Of a DNA stretch of 64,000 nt, positions 35,532-44,488 are shown piece after piece (the stretch's first letter is position 1; every line of letters starts with the position of its first letter). The notes under the pieces are model-generated. The model worked only from the letters and a program-made list of their open reading frames with translations. It ran no database searches and was not told where the DNA came from. The position numbers and the translations under genes were made by a program. The DNA is from Pseudomonas monteilii (GTDB lineage Bacteria; Pseudomonadota; Gammaproteobacteria; Pseudomonadales; Pseudomonadaceae). Where the stretch lies: positions 1,178,001 through 1,242,000 of the forward strand of contig CP013997.1 in the NCBI GenBank assembly GCA_001534745.1. The letters are read 5' to 3'.

Positions 35532-36377
35532 TCAGCGGTGGCCGCGCCGACTCATGAACGCCAGGCGTTCGAGCAGGTGCACGTCCTGTTCGTTCTTCAC
35601 CAGCGCGCCGGCCAGGGGCGGGATGGCCTTGGTCGGATCGCGCTCGCGCAGCACGGCCTCGCCGATGTCGTCGGCCATCAGCAGCTTGAGCCAGTCGACC
35701 AGCTCCGAGGTCGAGGGTTTTTTCTTCAGGCCCGGGACCTTGCGCACATCGAAGAACACCTCCAGCGCTTCGTTGACCAGCGTCTGACGGATGGTGGGGA
35801 AGTGCACGTCGACGATCCGCTGCAAGGTGGCGCGGTCGGGGAAGGCGATGTAGTGGAAGAAGCAACGACGCAGGAAGGCGTCCGGCAGCTCCTTTTCGTT
35901 GTTGGAGGTAATGATGATGATCGGGCGGTGTCGAGCCTTGATGGTCTCGCCGGTTTCGTAGACATAGAACTCCATGCGGTCGAGTTCCTGCAACAGGTCG
36001 TTGGGGAACTCGATATCGGCCTTGTCGATCTCGTCGATCAGCAACACCACGCGCTCCTCGGCCTCGAACGCCTCCCAGAGCTTGCCCTTCTTCAGGTAGT
36101 TGCGCACGTCATGGACCTTGTCCACGCCCAACTGCGAATCCCGCAGACGGCTGACCGCATCGTACTCGTACAGGCCTTGCTGGGCCTTGGTGGTGGACTT
36201 GATGTGCCAGGTGATCAGGCGGGTCCCGAAGGCGTCGGCCAGTTGCTCGGCCAGCAAGGTCTTGCCGGTCCCGGGCTCGCCCTTGATCAGCAAGGGGCGC
36301 TCCAGGGTGATGGCGGCGTTCACGGCCAGCTTCAGATCATCGGTGGCGATGTAGGCAGAGGTGCCTTCGAACTTCAT
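35532..36377 (-). CDS. MoxR-type AAA+ ATPase
   Basis: A 281-residue AAA+ ATPase: Walker A GEPGTGKT (33-40), Walker B VVLLIDEIDKAD, sensor 1 IIITSNNEKELPDAF and an arginine-finger region LRRCFFHY. Start ATG 36377 follows CAAGGAGCCCTGC; the longer ORF is spurious. It is paired with the VWA protein downstream, the classic MoxR/CoxE arrangement. Its role is energy-dependent remodelling of an unknown client. Confidence 0.92.
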   Translation of the reverse strand: MKFEGTSAYIATDDLKLAVNAAITLERPLLIKGEPGTGKTLLAEQLADAFGTRLITWHIKSTTKAQQGLYEYDAVSRLRDSQLGVDKVHDVRNYLKKGKLWEAFEAEERVVLLIDEIDKADIEFPNDLLQELDRMEFYVYETGETIKARHRPIIIITSNNEKELPDAFLRRCFFHYIAFPDRATLQRIVDVHFPTIRQTLVNEALEVFFDVRKVPGLKKKPSTSELVDWLKLLMADDIGEAVLRERDPTKAIPPLAGALVKNEQDVHLLERLAFMSRRGHR

Positions 36378-36821
36378 GCAGGGCTCCTTGGGTGACCGGC
36401 GCGCACAGGGGGCGCCTGGATGGATGGGTCCGACTATAGCGTGGCGACCCAGGGTGGGGAATGCCTGAGCCGGGCAGGGCACCCCGACAGGAGCCGCTCA
36501 CCCGTAGTCCCACAGCGGGGCTGCAGGCTATCGCGGTCACCTATGGGAGTCCGCCCGCCGCCTTGGCGCCGCGCTATCGCAGAGAACATGACGATAGCTG
36601 GCAGGATCCGAAGCTTCATTGCTGATCGATTTAGGGCCGCTTTGCGGCCCATCGCGGCACAGGGGCCGCTCCTACACCCGTAGTTCCACCGCGGGGTTGC
36701 AGGCTATCGCGGTCACCTGTGGGCCCCAGCCGGGGCGCCGGACCGGCCGCGATTGGGCCCGCAGGGCCCACCAAGTCAAACGACTCCATCTCCCACGTTA
36801 CCGCTACGCTCCAAACCACCT
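36378..36821. repeat. Composite REP block (copy 1 of family 1)
   Basis: No gene apparent. The stretch 36549-36771 is nearly identical to 48950-49164, including the non-REP spacer GGATCCGAAGCTTCATTGCT. It ends with the GGGCCCGCAGGGCCCAC element seen in the other blocks. Both copies lie between minus-strand genes or converging genes. Confidence 0.8.
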
Positions 36822-37895
36822 TCACGACGCCTCCGGCTTGGGCTGCTCGTACCGCGCATTGAAGGCCTTCACGAACCCATTGCGCAGAATCTGCAGGAAA
36901 GCCTCCAGCGCACTGATGTCCTGCTGGTGCACGTTGCCGCTCAGCTCCACGCGCGTGGCGAACTGGTTCTTGGGCTGATTCTTCAGCACGCTTTCGGTGC
37001 CGCCGACCACGGCCTCCCAGATCGAGCGGAAGAAACCTTTGTCCTTGTCCTCGACGTCCTGCTGCCAATTAAAGACGTCCACATCGCGCAGCAACGGCTT
37101 GATGTAACCGTTCAGGCGGCCGTTTTCGGCCTGGGCCTCGATCACCAGGTCGCCATGCCCGGCATTGAAGTCGAACTTGCCATAGGCGCTGGCGAAGTCG
37201 TTGATCTTGCGCAGTTGGATGTCCGTGGCACGCAGACGGAACTCGAAGTCATCGAAATCGCTGAACGGATCGAACGTTGCGGTACTGTCGACCCGCGCGT
37301 CGCCGAACAACCGGGCCTTCGCCTCGAAGCTGGCATCGCGACGCCCTTGCTGGTCACGCACGTTGGTCAGGTTACGGATACTGGCCTCCAGTTGCGTGGC
37401 CTTGAGGTTCACCTGAGGTTTGCTGTTGAAGTTGCGAAAGCTCAGCGTCCCGTGCTGGATGCGCACTTCGTTCAAGGTGATGGGCAGCAGTTTGTCCAGC
37501 TGCTGGCGCCAGTCGGTGCCACGGCCGGTCTGCGAGTTCTGTCGGCTGCCGCCGTCGACGAAGTTGAGCACCGGCTGATCGAAGGTCACCTCGGCCACTA
37601 CCGCATGGTCTTCCCACAAGGCCTTCCAGCTCACCGACAGGTCGATCAGCGGTGCCTCCAGCAGCGGTACCGGAACCTTGCCGGTGGTCTTGACGATCTT
37701 CAGGCCCTTGATCTGGTAGGCGCCGCGCCACCAGGCCAGGTCCACGTCCTGCACCTGGCCGCGGTACTCGCCCATGTCGGCCAGCTTGTCGTTGAGGGAG
37801 TTTCGCACCAGCGAGGGCAGGGCCAGGTGCACGATCAGCAGCAGCAACGCGAGACTCAGCAGACCGATCAGCGGCCAACGGTATCGACCTTTCAT
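36822..37895 (-). CDS. DUF748-type membrane-anchored periplasmic protein
   Basis: A 357-residue protein with one N-terminal membrane segment (WPLIGLLSLALLLLIVHLALP) and a large periplasmic part of repeating beta structure, ending in a basic/Pro tail. The pattern (LKIVKTTGKVPVPLLEAPLIDLSVSW, ITLNEVRIQHGTLSFRN) fits the DUF748/AsmA-like superfamily, proposed to act in envelope lipid transport or outer-membrane maintenance. The precise role is unknown. Divergent from cysK. Confidence 0.8.
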   Translation of the reverse strand: MKGRYRWPLIGLLSLALLLLIVHLALPSLVRNSLNDKLADMGEYRGQVQDVDLAWWRGAYQIKGLKIVKTTGKVPVPLLEAPLIDLSVSWKALWEDHAVVAEVTFDQPVLNFVDGGSRQNSQTGRGTDWRQQLDKLLPITLNEVRIQHGTLSFRNFNSKPQVNLKATQLEASIRNLTNVRDQQGRRDASFEAKARLFGDARVDSTATFDPFSDFDDFEFRLRATDIQLRKINDFASAYGKFDFNAGHGDLVIEAQAENGRLNGYIKPLLRDVDVFNWQQDVEDKDKGFFRSIWEAVVGGTESVLKNQPKNQFATRVELSGNVHQQDISALEAFLQILRNGFVKAFNARYEQPKPEAS

Positions 37896-38019
37896 CGAAG
37901 GCTCTCCAGGACAGGTATGTGGTGGACCTTGAGCGGGAGAGGGGAGTTCTGGTGGGCTTTACGCTCCGCACGGGCAGGCTTACCCTTTGGGTTTTCCCGC
38001 ACGGTTACAAGGACCTGCC

Positions 38020-38994
<975 letters not shown>

Positions 38995-39109
38995 TACAGG
39001 CGTGACCGGCCTGTCGCGATCGGTGGCAGGTGCGTGGTCATTGCTCTGGCGCAAGGCACGGGCGCCAGCGCCAGTGCATCATCGCCCGTCCGCTCGATGG
39101 CCTGGGCTG

Positions 39110-39138
39110 TTCTTACCGGCCTCGGATGGGTTTATGAT
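39110..39138 (+). promoter_or_regulatory. Probable sigma-70 promoter of lpxO
   Basis: TTCTTA (39110-39115) and TATGAT (39133-39138) are separated by 17 bases, about 60 bases before the lpxO start. Confidence 0.45.
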
Positions 39139-39196
39139 GCACGGCTGATTTCCCAGGCAGGCCGTCATCGCTTGCTTGTTCCCGAAGGAGTGTCGC

Positions 39197-40132
39197 ATGA
39201 CCGTTTCATTCGCCATCAAGGCGGCTGTGCTGCTGGTGTTCTTCGGCAGCGTCCTGTTCGTGCACCTGCGCGGCAAGGCGCGTCTGCCGGTGCTGCGCCA
39301 GTTCGTCAATCATTCGGCGCTGTTCGCGCCGTACAACAGCTTGATGTATCTCTTTTCCGGCGTGCCATCCAAGCCGTACCTGGACCGCAGCCGCTTCCCC
39401 GAGCTGGACATCCTCAAGGACAACTGGCAGGAAATCCGCGAAGAGGCCATGCGCCTGTTCGACGAGGGCTACATCCGTGCCGCCGAGAAGGACAACGATG
39501 CCGGGTTCGGCTCGTTCTTCAAGAAAGGCTGGAAGCGGTTCTACCTGAAGTGGTACGACAAGCCGCTGCCGTCGGCCGAAGCGCTGTGCCCGCGCACTGT
39601 GGAGCTGGTCAATCGCATCCCCAACGTCAAGGGCGCGATGTTCGCGCTGCTGCCCGGCGGCAGTCACCTGAACCCGCACCGTGACCCGTTCGCCGGTTCG
39701 CTGCGTTACCACCTGGGCTTGTCCACGCCGAACTCCGACAACTGCCGGATCTACGTCGATGGCGAGCCCTATGCCTGGCGCGATGGGCAGGACGTGATGT
39801 TCGACGAGACTTTCGTGCACTGGGTCAAGAACGAGACCGACGTGACCCGCGTGATCCTGTTCTGCGATGTGGAACGGCCGCTCACCAGCCCGCTGATGAC
39901 CCGCATCAACCGCAAGGTCAGTGCCTTCCTCGGCCGCGCCACCGCACCGCAGAACACCGACGACGAACGCGTGGGCGGCATCAACCAGGCGTATGCCTGG
40001 AGCAAGCGCTTCAGCAATCGCATCAGTGGTCGCGTCAAGACGTTCAAGCGCGCCAATCCGAAGGCCTACCGCGTGCTGCGGCCGGTACTGGCGGTGGTGG
40101 TGGCGTACCTGTTGTTCCGCTGGTTGTTCTGA
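39197..40132 (+). CDS. lpxO: Lipid A 2-hydroxylase LpxO-like dioxygenase
   Basis: Fe(II)/2-oxoglutarate-dependent hydroxylase of the aspartyl/asparaginyl beta-hydroxylase family that adds a 2-hydroxyl to a lipid A acyl chain. The 311-residue protein has membrane helices at both ends (AAVLLVFFGSVLFVHL and VLAVVVAYLLFRWLF), the iron ligands H161-x-D163 (NPHRDP) and H208 (ETFVHWV), and R218 for 2-oxoglutarate. In P. aeruginosa two LpxO enzymes act on different acyl chains; which type this is cannot be told here. Start ATG 39197 follows CGAAGGAGTGTCGC. Confidence 0.88.
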   Translation: MTVSFAIKAAVLLVFFGSVLFVHLRGKARLPVLRQFVNHSALFAPYNSLMYLFSGVPSKPYLDRSRFPELDILKDNWQEIREEAMRLFDEGYIRAAEKDNDAGFGSFFKKGWKRFYLKWYDKPLPSAEALCPRTVELVNRIPNVKGAMFALLPGGSHLNPHRDPFAGSLRYHLGLSTPNSDNCRIYVDGEPYAWRDGQDVMFDETFVHWVKNETDVTRVILFCDVERPLTSPLMTRINRKVSAFLGRATAPQNTDDERVGGINQAYAWSKRFSNRISGRVKTFKRANPKAYRVLRPVLAVVVAYLLFRWLF

Positions 40133-40142
40133 TTCCAGCGTC

Positions 40143-40200
40143 CCAGGGCGGCTTCCCTCGCGGCGTCGACGTACGTGTCGAACCTGGGAAGCGGCCCTGG
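40143..40200. terminator. Long inverted repeat between converging lpxO and DUF4259 genes
   Basis: CCAGGGCGGCTTCCC and GGGAAGCGGCCCTGG match over 15 bases with one mismatch, around 28 bases that can fold again (GTCGAC, GTGTCGA). No T-run follows. A bidirectional termination or cruciform element is likely. Confidence 0.5.
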
Positions 40201-40212
40201 CCCCAGCGTCGT

Positions 40213-40659
40213 TCAGCGGCCCGCCTGGGCCCGACGCTGAGGTTCGACGGCCAGCTCCGCCACGCGCTCGCGCAGCGCCAGTACGCCGTCACGCCAGGCG
40301 TCGTTCTTGTCGGATTCCTCATACAGCTCCGCCAGTTCCGACGACCCACCCAGCAGCCGGTCGATGGCCTGCAGGGCGGTATCGTTCGACACCTGCGCGT
40401 CGCGCCCAGCCTGCGCGTTCAACCATTCAGGCAAGTCTTTCTGCGCCAGGAAGAGGGGTGACGGGCTGCCGCGCAGTGCGCAGAGTACCTCGATCGCCGC
40501 CAGGGCCAGCTCGGCCGAAGGGGCCTCCAGATAATCTTCCTGCTCGACCGCGTCCTGCACGGCCTGGGTGACCAGTTCGAGGTCGCCCTTGGCGGTCAGG
40601 TCGTCGAGAAAGTCAGCGGCTTCGTCGTTGCCGAATGCGTGTAGTGCCCAAGTGCCCAT
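40213..40659 (-). CDS. DUF4259 domain protein
   Basis: A 148-residue acidic cytoplasmic protein with the DUF4259 N-terminus MGTWALHAFGNDEAADFLDDL and an Ala/Glu-rich helical body. No catalytic motif is visible. Function unknown. Upstream of its start lies a 130-base gap with unusual potential for secondary structure (see the candidate RNA at 40682-40790), which would fall in its leader if transcribed from further upstream. Confidence 0.8.
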   Translation of the reverse strand: MGTWALHAFGNDEAADFLDDLTAKGDLELVTQAVQDAVEQEDYLEAPSAELALAAIEVLCALRGSPSPLFLAQKDLPEWLNAQAGRDAQVSNDTALQAIDRLLGGSSELAELYEESDKNDAWRDGVLALRERVAELAVEPQRRAQAGR

Positions 40660-40681
40660 GGTGAGTATCCCTGTCTAAAAA

Positions 40682-40790
40682 GTCGCTGAGAGATGGCGCC
40701 AGAGGCGGTGCCGGGAGTCGCACCCACAGGGTAGCCGCAATCGTGCGGCTGTGTATCGGCCGTGCATCACAAAACGTACCTCTCAGCGAC
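40682..40790. ncRNA. Candidate multi-branched structured element
   Basis: GTCGCTGAGAG (40682-40692) and CTCTCAGCGAC (40780-40790) are perfect 11-bp complements enclosing two further hairpins: GGTGC/GCACC (40707-40711 with 40720-40724) and AGCCGCA ATCG TGCGGCT (40733-40750). The result is a cloverleaf-like fold. It lies between the end of an EamA gene and the start of the DUF4259 gene, both on the minus strand. It could be an mRNA leader, a terminator, or a small mobile repeat with terminal inverted repeats. Confidence 0.35.
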
Positions 40791-40796
40791 AGGCGA

Positions 40797-41675
40797 CTAC
40801 CGCATCTTCGAGGGTTTCAGTACCAGCCACAGCGCCGCTGCGATCAGCGCCCCACCATAGGCATGGGCCCAGGACAACGGTTCACCCAGCAACCAGGCGC
40901 CCCACAACACGCCAAACACCGGGATCAGAAAGGTCACGGTGCTGGCCTTGACCGGGCCGATCTCGGCCAGCAGGCGGAAGTACAGGATGTAGGCGAACGC
41001 CGTGCAGATCAGCCCCAGGCCAAGCAGCGACAGCCACACCGCCCAACCGCCCCAGTGCGCCGGCGGTTGGGTGAAGACGCTCCAGGCGAACAGCGGTGTC
41101 AGCAGTAGCGTGGCGCCCAGCATGCTGCCCAGGGCCGCCAGCCGACTGTCCAGGCCACCGACCCAGCGACGTGCCAGGTAGCCTGCAAAGCCATAGCACG
41201 TGGTGGCCCCCAGGCAGGCCAGGGCGCCTTGCAACAGGTGGGCGTCCAGTGCCACCGGCCCGGCGCCGCTGAGGATGCCGACGCCCAGCAGACCGAGAAA
41301 GATGCCGCCCAGCTTGGCCAGGGTCATGGGCTCCTTGAAGCACAGCACGCCGATCAGCACGCCCATCAGCGGCGTGGTGGCGTTGAAGATGGCCGAGTAG
41401 CCGGCGGGCAGTACCTGCGCGGCGACTGAGTAGAGGGTCGCAGGGATGCCCGAGTTGATCATGCCCAGCACGATGCAGACCGTCAGCTTGCCCTCGAAGC
41501 GCCATTTCACCCCGGCCACGCCCAGGATCAGCAACAGGCCCAGGCAGGCGATCGCCACCCGGAAGAACGCCGTGGGCACGGTGCCCAGCTCGGGCGCGAT
41601 GATGCGCATGAAGAGAAAGCTGGCACCCCAGACGGCGGCGAGGGTCAGCAGACGGGCGAGGGCGATCGGGGGCAC
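40797..41675 (-). CDS. EamA/DMT-family transporter
   Basis: A 292-residue inner-membrane protein with ten hydrophobic helices in two EamA repeats. The opening helix has the typical ALARLLTLAAVWGASFLFMRI, and the second repeat ends VTFLIPVFGVLWGAWLLGEPLSWAHAYGGALI, a strong family block. The substrate is unknown. It differs from the EamA gene at 17824 and has the base composition of the core genome. A REP block lies upstream. Confidence 0.9.
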   Translation of the reverse strand: MPPIALARLLTLAAVWGASFLFMRIIAPELGTVPTAFFRVAIACLGLLLILGVAGVKWRFEGKLTVCIVLGMINSGIPATLYSVAAQVLPAGYSAIFNATTPLMGVLIGVLCFKEPMTLAKLGGIFLGLLGVGILSGAGPVALDAHLLQGALACLGATTCYGFAGYLARRWVGGLDSRLAALGSMLGATLLLTPLFAWSVFTQPPAHWGGWAVWLSLLGLGLICTAFAYILYFRLLAEIGPVKASTVTFLIPVFGVLWGAWLLGEPLSWAHAYGGALIAAALWLVLKPSKMR

Positions 41676-42142
41676 ACGAAACTCCGGCAGAAAGAAGCGC
41701 CTGGTGGGCGTCGGCCCGGGAGTGTACGCGACTCCTGCCGTTTGGGTCGCATGGGGGCTCTGGCAGGTCGAATCGATTTCTCGGTTGGGATGGGGTTATC
41801 TGTGATGCAGGCGGTGGCGGACCTGACGCCATCGCGGGCAAGCCCGCTCCCACAGGGGACTATGGGAGCAACTGTCTTTTTCTACTGGGTACATGCCCGA
41901 CCGCATGGGCTGATGTGTGGGCTTGCCCGCGACGCAGGCGGCGCCTATCGCTGGCAAGCCAGCTCCCACCCAGATCTCTGCAGCCTTCGGCCTAGGCATG
42001 GCTGCGCAAGCAGCTTGTGGGAGCGGGCTTGCCCGCGATGGCGTCCGATCCGTCATCGCCTATCCCACAGGCAAGCCCGCTTCCCCAGATTTTGACCCAG
42101 GCCACCTACCACCCCGATGATTGCCATCGTTCACGGTGTGCA
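41676..42142. repeat. Composite REP block (copy B of family 2)
   Basis: No gene apparent. A REP at about 41829-41853 (ATCGCGGGCAAGCCCGCTCC) precedes the mosaic 41863-42058, which matches 19514-19740 in order and sequence but lacks a few short stretches found there. Ends near the stop of the DUF6279 lipoprotein gene. Confidence 0.75.
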
Positions 42143-43015
42143 TCACGCCTCCTTGAGGCACTTCAGCGCGCTGAAGTCCTGGCGCACCTTGTCCAGTCGG
42201 TTCTGGAGGCGCTGGCGCTGCTCGGGCGAGCTGTCCTGAAGCAGGTCGACCATCAGGCTGCGCGCCTGGGTTTCGGTCTGCTCGAAAGCCTGACGGTATG
42301 CAGGCGTCCAGAGGCTGTCCTTGTGTTGCAGCAGTTGCGCCATTCGTGCCGCGAAGCCCGGGGTCTGGCGCTGCTCGACGGCCGACAGCAGCTGTTGCTG
42401 CCATTCGGCGCGGTTGGTGATCCAGGCGCGGTTCTGGTCGCCCAGCGCCTGCGACCACTGCACCACGCGCTGGTGCTGGGCCGGGCTGAGCGCACCCAGC
42501 CACGGCTTGAGGCGTTTCTCCATGCGCTCGGCACGTTCGTCGATCTGCTGCGCCAAGGGGGTGTCGACGTACTCGGCCCGCCGCTCACGGATGTCCTTGG
42601 CGAAGGCCTCGCGCAGCTCGCCCACCTGTGCGTCGCTCAAACCGGCCAGCAATTCGGTGGCCGAGGGGGTGATCGCTTCGGCGACCCGCCCGATGGCCTC
42701 GCGTGCCTCCTCGGTGCGCTGGCGCAAGGCAGCGTCGGTGACGGCATTCTGGGCCACCATCGTGCGCACGCGGTCGAGCCAGTGCAGATAACCCGGCAGC
42801 TGGGTCTGGCAATGCCAGGCCAGGTGCTGGTGCAGGCGCTGGTCGAGCCAGCGCTTCTGCTCGCGGTCCATGTCCAGGTAGTCGTTCAGCGACCAGGGCA
42901 CCAGGACGTCGAGGTTGCGGTAGGCCAGGTCGATGCGGCTGCAGGCCGCCAGGCTCGACAGCACGAGGACGGTCAGCAGCAGGGCGCGTAGGCGAAGCGA
43001 AAGGCGAGTGGGCAT
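42143..43015 (-). CDS. DUF6279-family lipoprotein
   Basis: A 290-residue lipoprotein: signal peptide with lipobox LAAC (SSLAACSRIDLAYRNLD) followed by a wholly alpha-helical, Arg/Gln-rich domain (DREQKRWLDQRLHQHL and similar). ATG 43015 is preferred because it gives the signal peptide directly; the longer ORF start does not. Known widely in Pseudomonas as an uncharacterised lipoprotein. Divergent from the CvfB-like gene. Confidence 0.8.
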   Translation of the reverse strand: MPTRLSLRLRALLLTVLVLSSLAACSRIDLAYRNLDVLVPWSLNDYLDMDREQKRWLDQRLHQHLAWHCQTQLPGYLHWLDRVRTMVAQNAVTDAALRQRTEEAREAIGRVAEAITPSATELLAGLSDAQVGELREAFAKDIRERRAEYVDTPLAQQIDERAERMEKRLKPWLGALSPAQHQRVVQWSQALGDQNRAWITNRAEWQQQLLSAVEQRQTPGFAARMAQLLQHKDSLWTPAYRQAFEQTETQARSLMVDLLQDSSPEQRQRLQNRLDKVRQDFSALKCLKEA

Positions 43016-43141
43016 GGGCGACTCCTGGCCAGGGCATGCCCAGGTGTAGACGGGCGCTGGTCGGGACGGTTCCACCACGGTTCGGGCAGTGTCCCCGGTT
43101 CGGGTGTAGAATGGCGGCCTTGTCTGGAGGATTTATCGGTT

Positions 43142-43978
43142 ATGGCTCTGCTCGGGCGCTTCAACAGTTTGCAAATCGTGAAACACACGGACTTCGGCCT
43201 GTACCTGGACGGTGGCGCCGACGGCGAGATCCTCTTGCCACGTCGCTACATCCCGAAGGACACCCCGACCGAGGTCGACGACTGGCTGAACGTGTTCATC
43301 TACCTCGACAGCGAGGACCAGCTGATCGCCACGACCGAAAAGCCCAAGCTGCAGGTCGGCGGCTTCGCCAGCCTCAAGGTCAAGGACATCAACAACGCCG
43401 GCATCTTCCTCGACTGGGGCCTGTCCAAGGACCTCCTGATGCCGTACTCCGAAGAGCAGCGCCCGCTGAAGATCGGCGACTACTGCGTGGTGCATGCCTA
43501 CCTCGACAAGCGCACCCGGCGCATCACCGCCACGGCGCGGCTGGACCGCTACCTGGACCGCACACCGGCCAACTACGCGCCTGGTCAGGCCGTGCGGCTG
43601 CTGATCGCCGGCGAGACGCCGATGGGCTTCAAGGCGATCATCGAAGACCGCCACTGGGGCCTGATCCACAAGAACGAAGTGTTCAAGTTCCTGCGCTCGG
43701 GCATGCAGGAAAGCGGCTTCATCAAGGAGGTGCGCAGCGACGGCAAGGTGTCGTTGAGCCTGCAGCCGGTCGGTCAGGCGCTGTCCGATGACTTGCAGCA
43801 GCAGATCCTGACGCGCCTGGACGAGGCCGGTGGCACGCTCGAGGTGTCCGACAAGAGCGCCCCCGAGGTGATCAGCCGCCTGTTCGGTGTCAGCAAGGGC
43901 AACTTCAAGAAGGCCATCGGCGGCCTGTTCAAGCAGGGGCGTATCGTCATCCATGACGACCGCATCGAGCGGGCCTGA
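43142..43978 (+). CDS. S1-like RNA-binding protein, CvfB family
   Basis: A 278-residue cytoplasmic protein of the CvfB/YitL family with tandem S1-like OB folds (GRFNSLQIVKHTDFGLYLDGG opening; VKDINNAGIFLDWGLSKDLLMP second; GFKAIIEDRHWGLIHKNEVF third) and a C-terminal winged helix (VISRLFGVSKGNFKKAIGGLFKQGRI). Staphylococcal CvfB affects virulence and RNA metabolism; the role in pseudomonads is unknown. The stop TGA touches the end of the convergent gene, with no gap. Confidence 0.9.
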   Translation: MALLGRFNSLQIVKHTDFGLYLDGGADGEILLPRRYIPKDTPTEVDDWLNVFIYLDSEDQLIATTEKPKLQVGGFASLKVKDINNAGIFLDWGLSKDLLMPYSEEQRPLKIGDYCVVHAYLDKRTRRITATARLDRYLDRTPANYAPGQAVRLLIAGETPMGFKAIIEDRHWGLIHKNEVFKFLRSGMQESGFIKEVRSDGKVSLSLQPVGQALSDDLQQQILTRLDEAGGTLEVSDKSAPEVISRLFGVSKGNFKKAIGGLFKQGRIVIHDDRIERA

Positions 43979-44359
43979 TCAGGCCTGCACGAACGGCGCG
44001 AAGTCCAGCTGCTCGCCACCGGGACGGGTGTCGCGCAGCAGGGAGTCGCGGTCGGCGCTCAGCGCCAGGCTGATGGTCGAACGGCGCTTGCCGGCGTTGC
44101 GCACTTCCATCTGCTCCTGATGCGCCCGCAGGAAATTCACCGGGACTTTCAGGTGTTGCAGGGTGTCGGTGTCCGGCGTGTGCAACAGCAGGTTGACCCA
44201 GTCCGGCTGCCCCTTGCGCAGCAGCGCGACAGGGACTTCGAACCACCACAGCTGGCGCTTGGGGTCGAGGATCGCGAACAGGGTGTTGTCGCGGGTAAGC
44301 ACCGGGCGCGTCAGCGTTTCGTTGCGACGGGCGATGGCAGAGGGTTTGTCCAGTTTCAT
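43979..44359 (-). CDS. Hypothetical protein
   Basis: A 126-residue basic protein with no signal peptide and no membrane segment. It has a Trp-rich centre (KRQLWWFEVPVALL) and a short C-terminal acidic/aromatic end. I do not recognise the family. Its stop directly abuts that of the CvfB-like gene, so the two converge with no spacer. Codon use is like that of the neighbours, and ATG 44359 gives a clean start after CGCAGGAACCCGC. Confidence 0.7.
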   Translation of the reverse strand: MKLDKPSAIARRNETLTRPVLTRDNTLFAILDPKRQLWWFEVPVALLRKGQPDWVNLLLHTPDTDTLQHLKVPVNFLRAHQEQMEVRNAGKRRSTISLALSADRDSLLRDTRPGGEQLDFAPFVQA

Positions 44360-44488
44360 GCGGGTTCCTGCGGCGAAGCGGAAGGGGGCGGAGCGGGCAG
44401 GGCGGCCACGTGATGCGGGCGCCAGCCCCGGCGAGGTGCCAGGCGCGCATTGTGCGGCCAGCCACCTCGCCAGACAACCCTGGCCTGC

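Noticed and set aside
34248..36395. A 715-codon open frame on the plus strand opposite the VWA and MoxR genes
   Set aside because: It is the mirror of two well-supported minus-strand genes with high GC. Its translation is rich in His, Gln, Gly and Leu with no domain, as expected of antisense frames.
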